Origin: Tridacna crocea
Lineage: Eukaryota; Mollusca; Bivalvia; Cardiida; Cardiidae
DNA: 64,000 nucleotides
NCBI GenBank assembly: GCA_943736015.1
Contig: OX031062.1
Span: 30,353,462 to 30,417,461 of the forward strand
Reading direction: 5' to 3'
The notes beneath the pieces are model-generated. The model was not told the DNA's origin, did no database searches, and saw nothing but the letters and a program-made list of their open reading frames with translations. Both the position numbers and the translations under genes were made by a program. The stretch's first letter is position 1, and each line of letters begins with the position of its first letter. Shown here in pieces: positions 1-9,654 of this stretch.

Positions 1-330
1 CGATACAGTTTTACAAATGTAGACTGATCCAGCATGAAAGCAATAGCAGACAACAAATAAGTTGAGGACCTGTCTTTGATAAGTTGATAGGAAAAAAAAA
101 AACAAGTTATGGGAAAAGGATTATGCTGGTTACCAGCAGTTTTTCATTTTCCCACAAGCTCTACTCTTCTGTGAATGTTTATGAAGAATTAGTACGGAAC
201 TATTTATGGCTTATATACAAAGAGGAATTGCTCCCTTGTCATTACATTGTTCTTTCACTTTCATTTCATCCAGACATCTTTTTTGTTAAACATGTATCTT
301 TGCTTTACTTCTATGCAGATTGAATGAGCG
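1..330 (-). mobile_element. Family H MITE, degraded, cut by window edge
   Basis: A worn inverted-orientation copy. The element's GACAACAAAT stretch is at 46-60 and a damaged central palindrome (GGGAAAAGG..GCTGGTTACCAGC..TTTTCCCAC) at about 109-167. The rest is hard to align. Confidence 0.5.
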
Positions 331-544
331 CTAACCTCGTTACCACACAGTGAAATTTTAGACCTATCCAAATAGAGAGGTCTTGCAGAAAACAATTTCA
401 AAGTGGGTGAAATGCAATTTTGCTTTCATAGGGTAGAAAACTTTGTGGGAAAAGGAGAAAATGCTGGTTACCAACATTTCCTCCTTTTCGCACAAAGTTT
501 TCAAAAGGCTTCTTCCTCAGGGGCGTTGTGTGGTAAAGGGTTAA
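331..544 (-). mobile_element. Family H MITE
   Basis: Nearly full-length copy in reverse orientation, from CTAACCTCGTTACCACAC to GTGGTAAAGGGTTAA. The central inverted repeat is at about 431-502. The closing TTAA (541-544) is also the opening TTAA of the next copy. Confidence 0.75.
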
Positions 545-1060
545 ACCCTTTGTTGAACAATCCTGGAGTTTTATCTACCCAGGGGGAGATATCTTTTGAA
601 AACATTGTGGGGAAAGGAAAAAAATTCTGGTAAACACTCATACGTTTTCTACTTTTTCCACAATGTTCCTACCATGTCAAAGACAAATCCAATCACTGGA
701 GCTATGCTTAATATTTCTGCAATTACTCTTAATTTGGACTTGACATAACTTTTGATGTTTGAACATTACAGGAAACTAATCCAAGGATACCAAGGAGCAT
801 GATAATTACTAAAGGTTTATCTTTTTCCCAGACACCACAAGTTTCAATTTTGGGCTCCTTCATATAGAAAGCATTTGAAGACAAGAAATTGGATCTAGAT
901 AAAGTTATTGGACTTGTCATCATTCAAGGACAGTAAAAATACAATGTGGAAAATGGAGCAAATGTTTTTAAATTTTTCACTCCTTTTCCCACTGTACTTG
1001 TTAAGCCCACTTTTTCTGGGTCATATAACATGAGGCCACTTGACAAAGAACCAAGAGAAT
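541..1060 (+). mobile_element. Degraded family H copies
   Basis: Opens with TTAAACCCTTTG and holds GAAAACATTGTGGGGAAAGG (599-618) with a damaged second arm. From about 780 to 1055 further worn pieces (GAAGACAAGAAATTGGA, CAATGTGGAAAATGGAG, CTCCTTTTCCCAC) suggest a second broken copy. Confidence 0.45.
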
Positions 1061-1290
1061 TTAGCTCTTTACCAAATAACCCAGGTTTTTCATTATTCTG
1101 AAAAAGAAGCCTTTTGAAAACACTGTGAGCAAAGGAGAAAGTGCTGGTAACCAGCATTTTCTCCTTTCACCACTTTGTTTTCTATCCTCACAAAACAATT
1201 TTCGATTTTGGAGACACTTTAATTTTCTTGTCTGCAAATGCTTTCAATTTGGACCAGTCTAAAATTTTGTTTGTTTGGTAAAGAGTTTAG
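1060..1290 (+). mobile_element. Family H MITE in an intron
   Basis: Runs from TTTAGCTCTTTACCAAA to TTTGGTAAAGAGTTTA with the usual 67-bp core. TTTA replaces TTAA at both ends. It lies in the intron directly after the - strand exon at 1302-1417. Confidence 0.7.
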
Positions 1291-1301
1291 GAAAAGCTTA
1301 C

Positions 1302-1417
1302 CATCTACACCTCGTCCACCAGTCTTTGGAAAAGGAATGGCAATGTGGGTATATTTGTTGGGGTCAAGACCCTGAACTTGCAATCTATACGGTATCTTTC
1401 CTTTGGTTGCCATGCAT
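1302..1417 (-). CDS. Exon of an unidentified - strand gene
   Basis: Read on the - strand, a pyrimidine-rich TTTTTACAG acceptor (AG at 1418-1419) opens a 116-base exon that closes at a GTAAGC donor (1296-1301). The frame gives (C)MATKGKIPYRLQVQGL at the start and FPKTGGRGVDG at the end, open throughout and ending in phase 1. The ATG at 1411-1413 could be the start codon, with the few bases before it as 5' UTR, or an internal Met. The peptide is rich in G, K and P and has no motif I recognise. Later exons would lie below position 1 and earlier ones above 1420; none could be picked out. The good splice signals and protein-like composition support a real exon, but no function can be given. Confidence 0.5.
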
Positions 1418-2660
1418 CTGTAAAAAGTAAGTTATCTTTTGTACATCCCACATGGGACTACAGTATATTCAGGGATGCAGTCCAAATTTACCGAAAGAAA
1501 ATCATACCAAAAATGAATTGAGACAAAATGTACCTTAAAATACAGTTAAAATGTACATCCCAACTAAGTTAAAATGTTTTTTGAAGCGTTTTGATTCCTT
1601 GAAGGTCCACAAACTGTTGATTGTTATTCATATCTCCAGCATGTGTAGTTTGTTGATGTCAAGCTGTAATGTCAGCTTGAAACCCTTACATTTGACCATT
1701 TTATTGAAATTGAAACCCTTACATTTTGACCATTTTATTGAAATTGAATATCAGCCAAATCCATGGCAAAAACATGTCAGACAATTATATATGTACTTGT
1801 CTTTCTTAATACAATCAAATCGATACACTTTTTCTTATCTTTAGATTGTGACCCTTCTGTATACTAAAACAAATACTTAGTGTTAAAACAAACTATCCCT
1901 TTGTCAAGTTAGCAACTTGTAAAACATCGAAACTCTTAAATTGTAACTTTAAAGGTGGGTATTTAGAAATTTCACATCGCACTAAATTTAAATATATATA
2001 ATATATATATCACCGAAATTTACAAGGAAAAACTATACAAATCACCAATATTTAAGAAGCATAAATATTGAGCTGTATGCACGTTTATCAGCAGTTCGCG
2101 TTCTAGGGATGCACAAAATTTAATTTCAAAACTAAAATTTAGATTCATGAATACAAAGTCTCTTGATCATTGGCATTTCTTTGAAAAAAGGGAAAACTGT
2201 GGTCGAAACAATAAAATCACAGTTTTTTTTACACTGGCACCTGGCACTCTTAATTTGGGATATTCAGCGACTTATGTCACACTGTCTTGAATCGAGTAAA
2301 TCGACATAATCATGACCATTCACTGCTTAAAGAGACAAACCTATTCATGATTTTATAAATAATTAGAATCTTTTACATTTTTTCAGATTCTCTGAATAAA
2401 TAACAGTTTATAACTGATTGAGCAGCATTTACGGTAAAAATACTCACAAATGCCTGTTGGAAAAAAGAGAGTCTTATAATTAGTAAACGAGTATGACCTG
2501 CATAAATCATTTGGCGTTGTCAGATTTCTTCCTTGTAAACTAAAACTTGCATGCAGACGACATGTCAAAACAGTTAAGTCTTTTGAATTTTTGGGGGGAA
2601 AGAAAGGAACAGCTGGGTGATGAAGACGAAGATTAAAGGCTATTTAGGCAATCCTCCTCT
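1418..2660. other. AT-rich DNA without recognised gene
   Basis: Nothing coding is seen. There is a tandem duplication of about 35 bp at 1678-1747 (unit GAAACCCTTACATTTTGACC...ATTGAAATT) and a short (AT)n tract near 1993-2010. Confidence 0.5.
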
Positions 2661-2674
2661 AACTCTACACAAGT

Positions 2675-2790
2675 ATGTCAGTTGTGAACAAAGATCGCAA
2701 ATGTCAACAAGTTCGGTTGGAAAAATACCGCTGGCTTCGGTTTGAGAAAGATCGCATGATCTGCGAAAACTTCTTCAAACCCCTTTACTT
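2675..2790 (+). pseudogene. Possible hAT/TTF-type zinc-finger fragment
   Basis: A short open stretch reads ..LEKYRWLRFEKDRMICEN... It resembles the W-L-x-F-x-x-x-x-x-x-M-x-C pattern that opens TTF-type zinc fingers of hAT-like transposases. The second cysteine pair and everything downstream are missing. The match is short and may be chance. Confidence 0.2.
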
Positions 2791-3045
2791 AAGGTTTTTT
2801 GAATGCCCAATCATTATTGCATTTCTATTGCCAAAAGCACTGGTCAGTCCTTGTAATATGGGAGCCCTAAAATTTGGGCTGGGACCCCTAATTTTTTTGA
2901 GGTTGCATCCAATGGACCTTGTTTTTCTAAAGCTCTGTAAAACCCTGTTAGAGACAATTAATGGCTGTTTTTTCTATAAACAACAAATCATTAAAGCACA
3001 TAGTTACTGATATTAAAGTTTTAACAATCCTTGTTTCACTCCATG

Positions 3046-3250
3046 GCAAAAAATCCCTACTTTTATTTAACAACCCTGAGAAAAAAGCCTTCTGTGAAAA
3101 AAATGGGAAAATGCTGGTAACTTGCATTTTCTCCTTTATTTACAATGTTTTTAACCCTTTCCAAACCAAATTTCAACTTTTCAGTCACATCTATATTGTC
3201 ATCTGTAAATGCTGTTAGTTTGGGCCAGTCTTAAATTTTGTTTCCAAGTC
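3046..3250 (+). mobile_element. Family H MITE, worn
   Basis: Contains AACCCTGAGAAAAAAGCC, GGGAAAATGCTGGTAACTTG, CATTTTCTCC and the CTGTAAATGCTGTTAGTTTG right arm. Both termini are eroded. Confidence 0.55.
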
Positions 3251-4360
3251 CCCAGCAATTTGACAGTACAACTAATACCGTCCGAATAATATGGTACTAC
3301 GAGTCTAAGGTCAACAGATTTAAACTACCTTTGGAACTGCAATACTAGTCCACTTATATGGCTTGTTTGCTTCAGCTGATTTGCTAGTTGTCCAACTAAG
3401 CTGCTTGTCATATTTTACGTTATTTTTCACAGAGAACTCTTAAACAATCATCTCACAACTCTTGCAGCTTGGTAGTCGAGTACTTTTTAGCTCTCAGATG
3501 TGAAGAGTAGCGAAAATGAGCTTAGGATGCAGTTACTAGTCGCATCCACCGGTCCCGCATCCACTTTGTAATATGAAAATAGGCAAAGCCTAGAAACAAG
3601 CGAAAGAGACTTTTTTTCTCAGACATATTCAATCATAATGCATACACCAACGAATCTGTGCAGATATGTTTATTTAACACTGCCCAGCAATTTTTGATGG
3701 CAGTAGATATCTACGGCCTTAAGTAGCTCTGCAAAACAACGAATTCTGCACTCTTCTAAATCTAAGGGAGATCACTCATTGTTTATCGATACTGTTCATA
3801 AGATAGTCTCCTGAAATGATTCATTCGAAAATGCTTAGTTCTATTCTGATATACATGTCATCTGGAACCAGAAATAAAGAAGCCTTAGAAAGCGTCTGCA
3901 GAAAACACTCGAGTTCCTCCTGAAATTACTGGTGTAATTGAAACGTTGCTGGAAACGGCATTAAACTACACACAGTCAGTATCATTCTCTCATATTAAAA
4001 TCTTACATTCGGCCCTCAATCAATTCATCCAACTAGAGGCCATTAAGAGCCTGAAATCTCTCAACAGGCTGCTTTTTTGTTGGCATACATTATGAATTTA
4101 TGATGCAGAAAAAAGACAAAAGAATGGAGGGCAGGGGGCTTGCAACCAACTGGGCTTGAACCGACGAAGACAGCATAGGTAGGCAATGATGATTAAACAA
4201 TCCATGGAAAAAAAGTACCGTGCATTTCTCAAAAATAACTTTTTGGAATCAAGCAAAATTTGATAGGGATTCAGTTTGCCTTGTATTAAACAATCCTAGC
4301 ATTTTTAAAAGAAATGTGAAAAATAACGTGAACTTAGTTGGGTGAACAGTATTAAGTCAT
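3250..4360. other. No gene recognised
   Basis: No exon or full repeat is seen. At 3569-3600 a small hairpin (ATAGGCAAAGCCTA) resembles one at 46921-46950. At 4151-4165, GGGCTTGAACCGACG read in reverse resembles a pol III B box, perhaps a worn SINE, but no A box was found. Confidence 0.35.
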
Positions 4361-5145
4361 CAAGTGGCTGCTTTTTCTGAATGGATTACTGGATTATATT
4401 TGCTAGTTTCACAAGAATTGGGCCAAAACTGTGGAGTCCATTGCCTAACCAAAACCAAGAAGTGGAAATTATCAACTTTAAATGGATACTTTTCTCAAAC
4501 TGACGGTTGTATATATATTTTTTTTCAAAAATTAACAGGTTTCAAGCTGTTGTTGCCACAAAGCAAATGTGCAAGTTTCATGAAATCTGTCCACAAATGA
4601 GGACTTTATCCAGTAAACAAAAAATGGAAATTTTCAACTTTGAACTGTAACTTTTCCCATACTTATTCAAATCAATAGGGTACTAGCCATTGATGAGATA
4701 AACAAACTCTGCAAGTTTCATAAAAATCTGGTGACAAATGCAGATTTCATGCAAACAAGAAATGGAAATTTCCAACTTAAAAAGGCAATTTTTCCCATAC
4801 TGTTTGTTGATTTTTTTTCAAAATAATTAGGGTTCAAGCTGTTGGTGAGATAAAGAAACTGCAAGTTCTACAAAAAATCTTATGAAAAATGCAGATTTTA
4901 TGATATAAACAAGAAATGGAAAATTTCAACGTGAAAGAGCCACTTTTCCATACTGTTTACGGTATTTTTTTTTTCGAAATCAATATGAGTTAAGCTATTG
5001 TTAAGACGAATTACATGTAATTGTGCAGTTTTACAAAAAAAAAAAAAAAAAAATCTGACCACAAATGCAGACTTTATCATGTTAACAAGGAACAGAAATT
5101 TTCAACTTGAAATGGCTACTCCTGCCATACTATCTGTTGCAGACG
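4360..5145 (+). repeat. Degenerate tandem repeat, about 135-180 bp unit
   Basis: The phrases GAAATTTTCAACTT, CCCATACT, GGTTCAAGCTGTTGG, TGCAAGTTTCAT and ACAAATGCAGATTT recur in the same order four to five times (for example near 4466, 4628, 4765, 4917 and 5094). Units differ by many substitutions and small gaps, so the array is old. One unit carries an A18 tract (5035-5052). Confidence 0.7.
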
Positions 5146-6830
5146 ATCAAAAACGTTTATTGCTTGATATAGAGGGCAGGAAGGCAGAAGGCAGTTCAGA
5201 CAATATTTTAACGTTGTTTTTGATGTAAAAACAAATTAGAAATTGTCAAAAAGATAATATTATGTAGAAAAATATTATGTAGAAAAATAAATGAAGAACA
5301 AAAGAAGAGAATGGATTTTACTTTGGCAAATTCATGATGTGTGCTAGATTTAATGTTTTTCGTGAAAGTGTAAGAGAGTCCAGATGCCATTTCTTAGGCA
5401 GATCAAGGCTTTTAACTATTCCCAAGCTGACAGAGGCATGTAAAGTGTTGACACTTATGGTGTAGATTAAGATCAGACTGCGCAGGATTTGTAGACCGTT
5501 CAGTGATCGACGGTGTGCTATATTTGGTAGAAACAACATTAGATCTGTACTCGAATGATTTTCTTTACACATTGCAATGTTCGTTCTTCTTTCTACAACC
5601 CAGTGGAAGAGGCTCAACTGTCTTGAGTTATTATTTCTAGTTTTTGTATATTTATTACAAGTCGTTGATTAGGCAGTGGTATAATTGAAATAATATCAAG
5701 AAATAACATCAAACAATAAATTTCGTGAAGTAAGCCCCACATAACACTAAAAAACTGTTAATATAATCTAGTGCACTTTTATCTGATTTTGAAATTAAAG
5801 AAAAAAAGTTACCCTATAACAAGATAGCAGTAAGTAAAATTTCTAACTATTAACAATTGTAACTTAATTAGTAAATTTTGACAGTACTCGAAATGAACAT
5901 TCATCTGTCAAATAACAAAGGCGACTTGAAATGCCTCGTATGAAAATATAAAAAAAGAAAGAAAGAAAAAAAAAAAAAAAAACATTCAGGGAAAAGGAGA
6001 TTTCGTAAGGTCGTAGACGGTGGTGTTCCAAAAACGTATCTTATAATAGATGCCGTGAATGTGGGTTGTGGGCACGACAGACACAATTTTTCAAGACAAT
6101 TCCCTGACGCTTTTGTTTCTCGTCAAATAACCTTTAATTGATAAATATGAGATATAATCATGAGAAATATAAATTTGTGGATAATTGATGTTGTCATTGA
6201 TTTATTTGTTCCTTGGGATAAAAATTCTATTAGATCTATACTCTCTTCTTGATATTTTTTTTCTCTTGGGTAAATTCGGGATTGTCATGAAAATAACAGA
6301 TTTTTACAAAGACAGTTCGCCAGCATTACAGTTAACAAAAACAACATGTTTCGGGATTATTTTTATTGAACTCTTGATTCTTTTGATAATATGATATTTT
6401 GTCTTTATTTCATTATGTGTTTTAGAATTATATTCAGGGAACGGATGGAACGGGGGATTTAACCGAGTGAAACAATTATTTTGTCATTACTCAGTGTACT
6501 CTTTCCAAAATCCTAATATTTTTGCAGGGTAAGGAAAATTGTCACCACTAGAACAAATCGTATCGGACAAATACCACCTGGACAATTTTCGCGACTTAGA
6601 CAAAGCCCAAACACAATAGTAGCAACGCGAACAAATAACCTATCCGCCTTTCCTCCATGTTTTCAATAGTTTCATGTTAGCTACCCATTTTCATGTGGTT
6701 TTAAGTTACAATCTTTTAAATTGCTGTTATTTTGTTTATATATAGAAATAGTTTGATAAAATACTTCATTATTTTGTATTTTTCATAATAACAGTTGGTG
6801 GAGGTCTTCCAAATGTGTGGGGGACTGCAT
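5145..6830. other. AT-rich DNA without recognised gene
   Basis: No coding exon or named repeat was found on either strand. There is a tandem AATATTATGTAGAAA duplication at 5255-5287 and an A-rich simple tract at 5947-5982. Confidence 0.45.
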
Positions 6831-6832
6831 TA

Positions 6833-7145
6833 TCTCCCGCTAGATGGCATTCTATAAATACTCATCTATCTGATATGGGCATCCTGGGTACAGAACCGAA
6901 CCACTATCCTACGCGACAACCGTTACTTTGATTAAAAAAAGAAAGAAAATGTTTACCCAATAAAACGCTACCTCGTGCAATTCCCTCAACTATGATCACC
7001 AGTTTAGAGAAATCTGTTGCTAAAGCAAGTATCATTTCTCCTCAAACGTATTGATACGTAAAAGCTATTTTCAACATTGCTACTTTAAAGAGCGTAATAT
7101 TACAGTCAGCCCGCTTTCAGGGCTAGTAGTGATGCGTCATATAAG
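6833..7145 (+). repeat. Repeat Y, copy 1 (possibly tRNA-derived)
   Basis: About 310 bp that recurs inverted at 38860-39172 with roughly 90% identity by eye (for example CATCCTGGGTACAGAACCGA and ACGTATTGATACGT). Its - strand contains GTCGCGTAGGATAGTGGTTC, which resembles the D-arm region of tRNA-Asp or tRNA-Glu genes, so a SINE origin is possible. The B box is not clear. Confidence 0.6.
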
Positions 7146-7640
7146 ACAGTGAACTGGCCACCGTTGTATACCGTGTATTACACGTAGTAGTATCAGGGGC
7201 GGTAACCAGTCTAATTTATAAGACAGTCGAATCTTCGAAGAATACGACAAGCGCAGACAACGTGGGAGACTGTGTTCCGCCTCCGTATCAGGGGAGGTAA
7301 CCAATGGATTAAAATCTTTGAAGCCAAATTTGACAGATGTTGCATATGAGCTGGTTAGTGTCAAAACTTCGTTAGATAATTAAACCTAGTTTGATCAGAT
7401 CATTATTTTGTTTAGTTATCAAAGGTTATCTTGTTTGATCGAGTTGTGCGCGTATGCATCATATAAAACTAGCAAATTCCACAGAGCAAGGCCAGGGACA
7501 CAAAGAGGTCGTCCTCGGTGTACGGATGCAAAAAGATGGATGTCAGCATATTCGGACCCAAGAAGATTCGGCCTAAGGCCTACCAGCGATTTTCGAGAAC
7601 ACCCGATTCCCAAAGTTGAGAGGATTCGTCCCTGAGGTTA
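7145..7640. repeat. Flank of repeat Y, with internal repeats
   Basis: GTATCAGGGG(C/A)GGTAACCA occurs twice (7190 and 7286). The stretch AGACAGTCGAATCTTCGAAG..GCGCAGACAACG (about 7223-7263) matches the palindrome beside the second Y copy at 38768-38855. No gene is seen. Confidence 0.4.
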
Positions 7641-8885
7641 AGAAGATTCGTACCCCATGTTTTACAGTGTTTAACAGTATTGGAAAAAAAAAAAAAAAAA
7701 AAGAATTGATGGAATAGAAGGATCTCGGAATAGAATAATACTGCCCATATAAGAAATTTTGCTTGAACTCAACACAAACATATATATGATAAGCAATACT
7801 CACATTTTTATGTGACATTTAAGTTAGTTCCCCATTTTTGCTTGATCTCTCAAAACTGAATCAATCTGAGACTGAGAGCCATATGTGCCATAGCAACTCT
7901 ATTTTTTGCCAGGTATACTTTGTTCCAACTCTATTTTTTGCCAGGTATACTGTGTTCTCCTTTTTCCATTCACCTAAGCGTAAATAAGCTCACAAAATTC
8001 ACATTTTCGGTCAAGGAATCAAAATTTTTGTGTAATGATCAAATATAAAATCTGAATCAAACTTTTAACTGAAAAAAATCACTACAACTTGCATCAAAAG
8101 CTTTGATCCGAGGATTTTTTCAAACCTACCTCACCAACCTGGGTAGTTTGGCCACTTTCCCATTTTTCCATTCATTTGATTGATTGTGAAGGCCGGTCGA
8201 AAAAAACTGATGAATATTCTACACTCAAGTTCAGAGGGACTAGCTTATTCATAGTAAAGCCACTAAAGGGTAAACACAACCCATTTAGGCGTATTTAATG
8301 TTTAAAACATTGAAAATTTGTTTTTTATTGTATCTAATGAAATATTTTCTTTCAATCTATGAAAATTACTCTCTTTTGAACATTGCATTTTTGCGTCTTA
8401 TTCCATAGAAAAATACTGTCGCTGCAGGATAGAATGTTTTGCATAATATCTGACAGAGTAGAATAGAACCAGGGTGGAACAAAACATCACAAGCGCTTAT
8501 TCCTTCTGCTTTAGTACATGAATGGAGAAGCGAGAATGAACAGAGAAATGAGAAAAGGGAATACTCCTTTGTAACTATCAAAAAAAGTTGCTGCATCGTA
8601 ATTCTGATGGTTTATACCTGATGAAAATCATATCTTTCAACTGGGAATAGTACCCTAGAAAAACACCACATTCAGTCTATTTCTTACAAGTATAGCTGAC
8701 ACGCAGGATTACAAGTATAGCTGACACAGAGGATTAGCCCACATGGTTGTATGTTTCATAGAAATTTTGAAGAAAATAATGATCAAATTCAGTGTCTTCT
8801 TTTGTTGCCATATATCATAGGCTATATATTAAAGGATAAAGATTTATTCCTTTAATTCTAATTTTTGAGAAGGTTCTGTCTGTAT
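7640..8885. other. No gene recognised
   Basis: Only small tandem duplications are visible: CAACTCTATTTTTTGCCAGG twice at 7894-7955, and ACAAGTATAGCTGACAC twice at 8687-8730. Confidence 0.4.
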
Positions 8886-9113
8886 TTAACCCTTTCCCAA
8901 ATGACAAATTTTAGACTCTTCCAAACTCAAAGACTTTACAGACGACAATTTCAAATTTGATAAAAATGGCAGAAAGTTCTCCAAATGGGTAGAAAACACT
9001 GTGGGAAAAGGAGAAATTGCTCATTATGAGCAGTTTCTCCTTTTCCCACAGTGTTTTCAAAATACTTGTACTGCAAACACGCTAAAACAAGGGCTTGCTT
9101 GGGAAAGGGTTAA
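8886..9113 (-). mobile_element. Family H MITE with changed but matching arms
   Basis: TTAA at both ends. Core at 8992-9058 (67 bp). Both arms differ from the family consensus at the same places (CACTG/CAGTG and GCTCAT/ATGAGC), so pairing is kept. Confidence 0.85.
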
Positions 9114-9189
9114 AATGAGGTTGAAGTGAAGGTAAAACAAAGGGTACAGAACATAGCACTTCAGCATATTTTGCTTTTGATACTTTCTT

Positions 9190-9357
9190 ATCATTATTTT
9201 AGATCGACAATGCTGGTAACCAGCAGTTTCTCCTGTTCCCAAAATGTTATCTAACTTTTCATAGAAAATTTTCCAATTTAGTGCAATACTGAATTTGGCA
9301 TCTGTGAATGCTTTCAATTTGGACCAGCCTAAAGTTTTGTCATATGGTTAAGAGTTA
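9190..9357 (+). mobile_element. Family H MITE, left part missing
   Basis: Begins inside the core (CAATGCTGGTAACCAGCAG) and keeps the whole right arm, ending GGTTAAGAGTTAA. Confidence 0.6.
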
Positions 9358-9654
9358 AACCCAAAAGTTGTGGATACATTTTTCTGTTTTTATATTTTTT
9401 ACTTCCATTCTATAACACAGATTGAACATGTGAACAGGAACAAGTGATCTGTACCCAGCTGGCAAAATGAGGTCATCTATATTCCACAGCAAAAAAATTT
9501 TATGACCAAGGACTCTGGCACAAGCTAAGCCCACAAAACTGGAGAAAAGATTAATAGTGTTCCTATGAACAAATTAATGCCCATACAATGCCGTGCAACT
9601 TTGTTGTTGTCCTTGGGACATCAATTAAAGTTTATACAAAGCTGATTTCTACAG

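Noticed and set aside
2383-2568. Possible upstream exon for the - strand gene at 1302-1417
   Set aside because: An open frame exists but no convincing donor or coding signal was seen.
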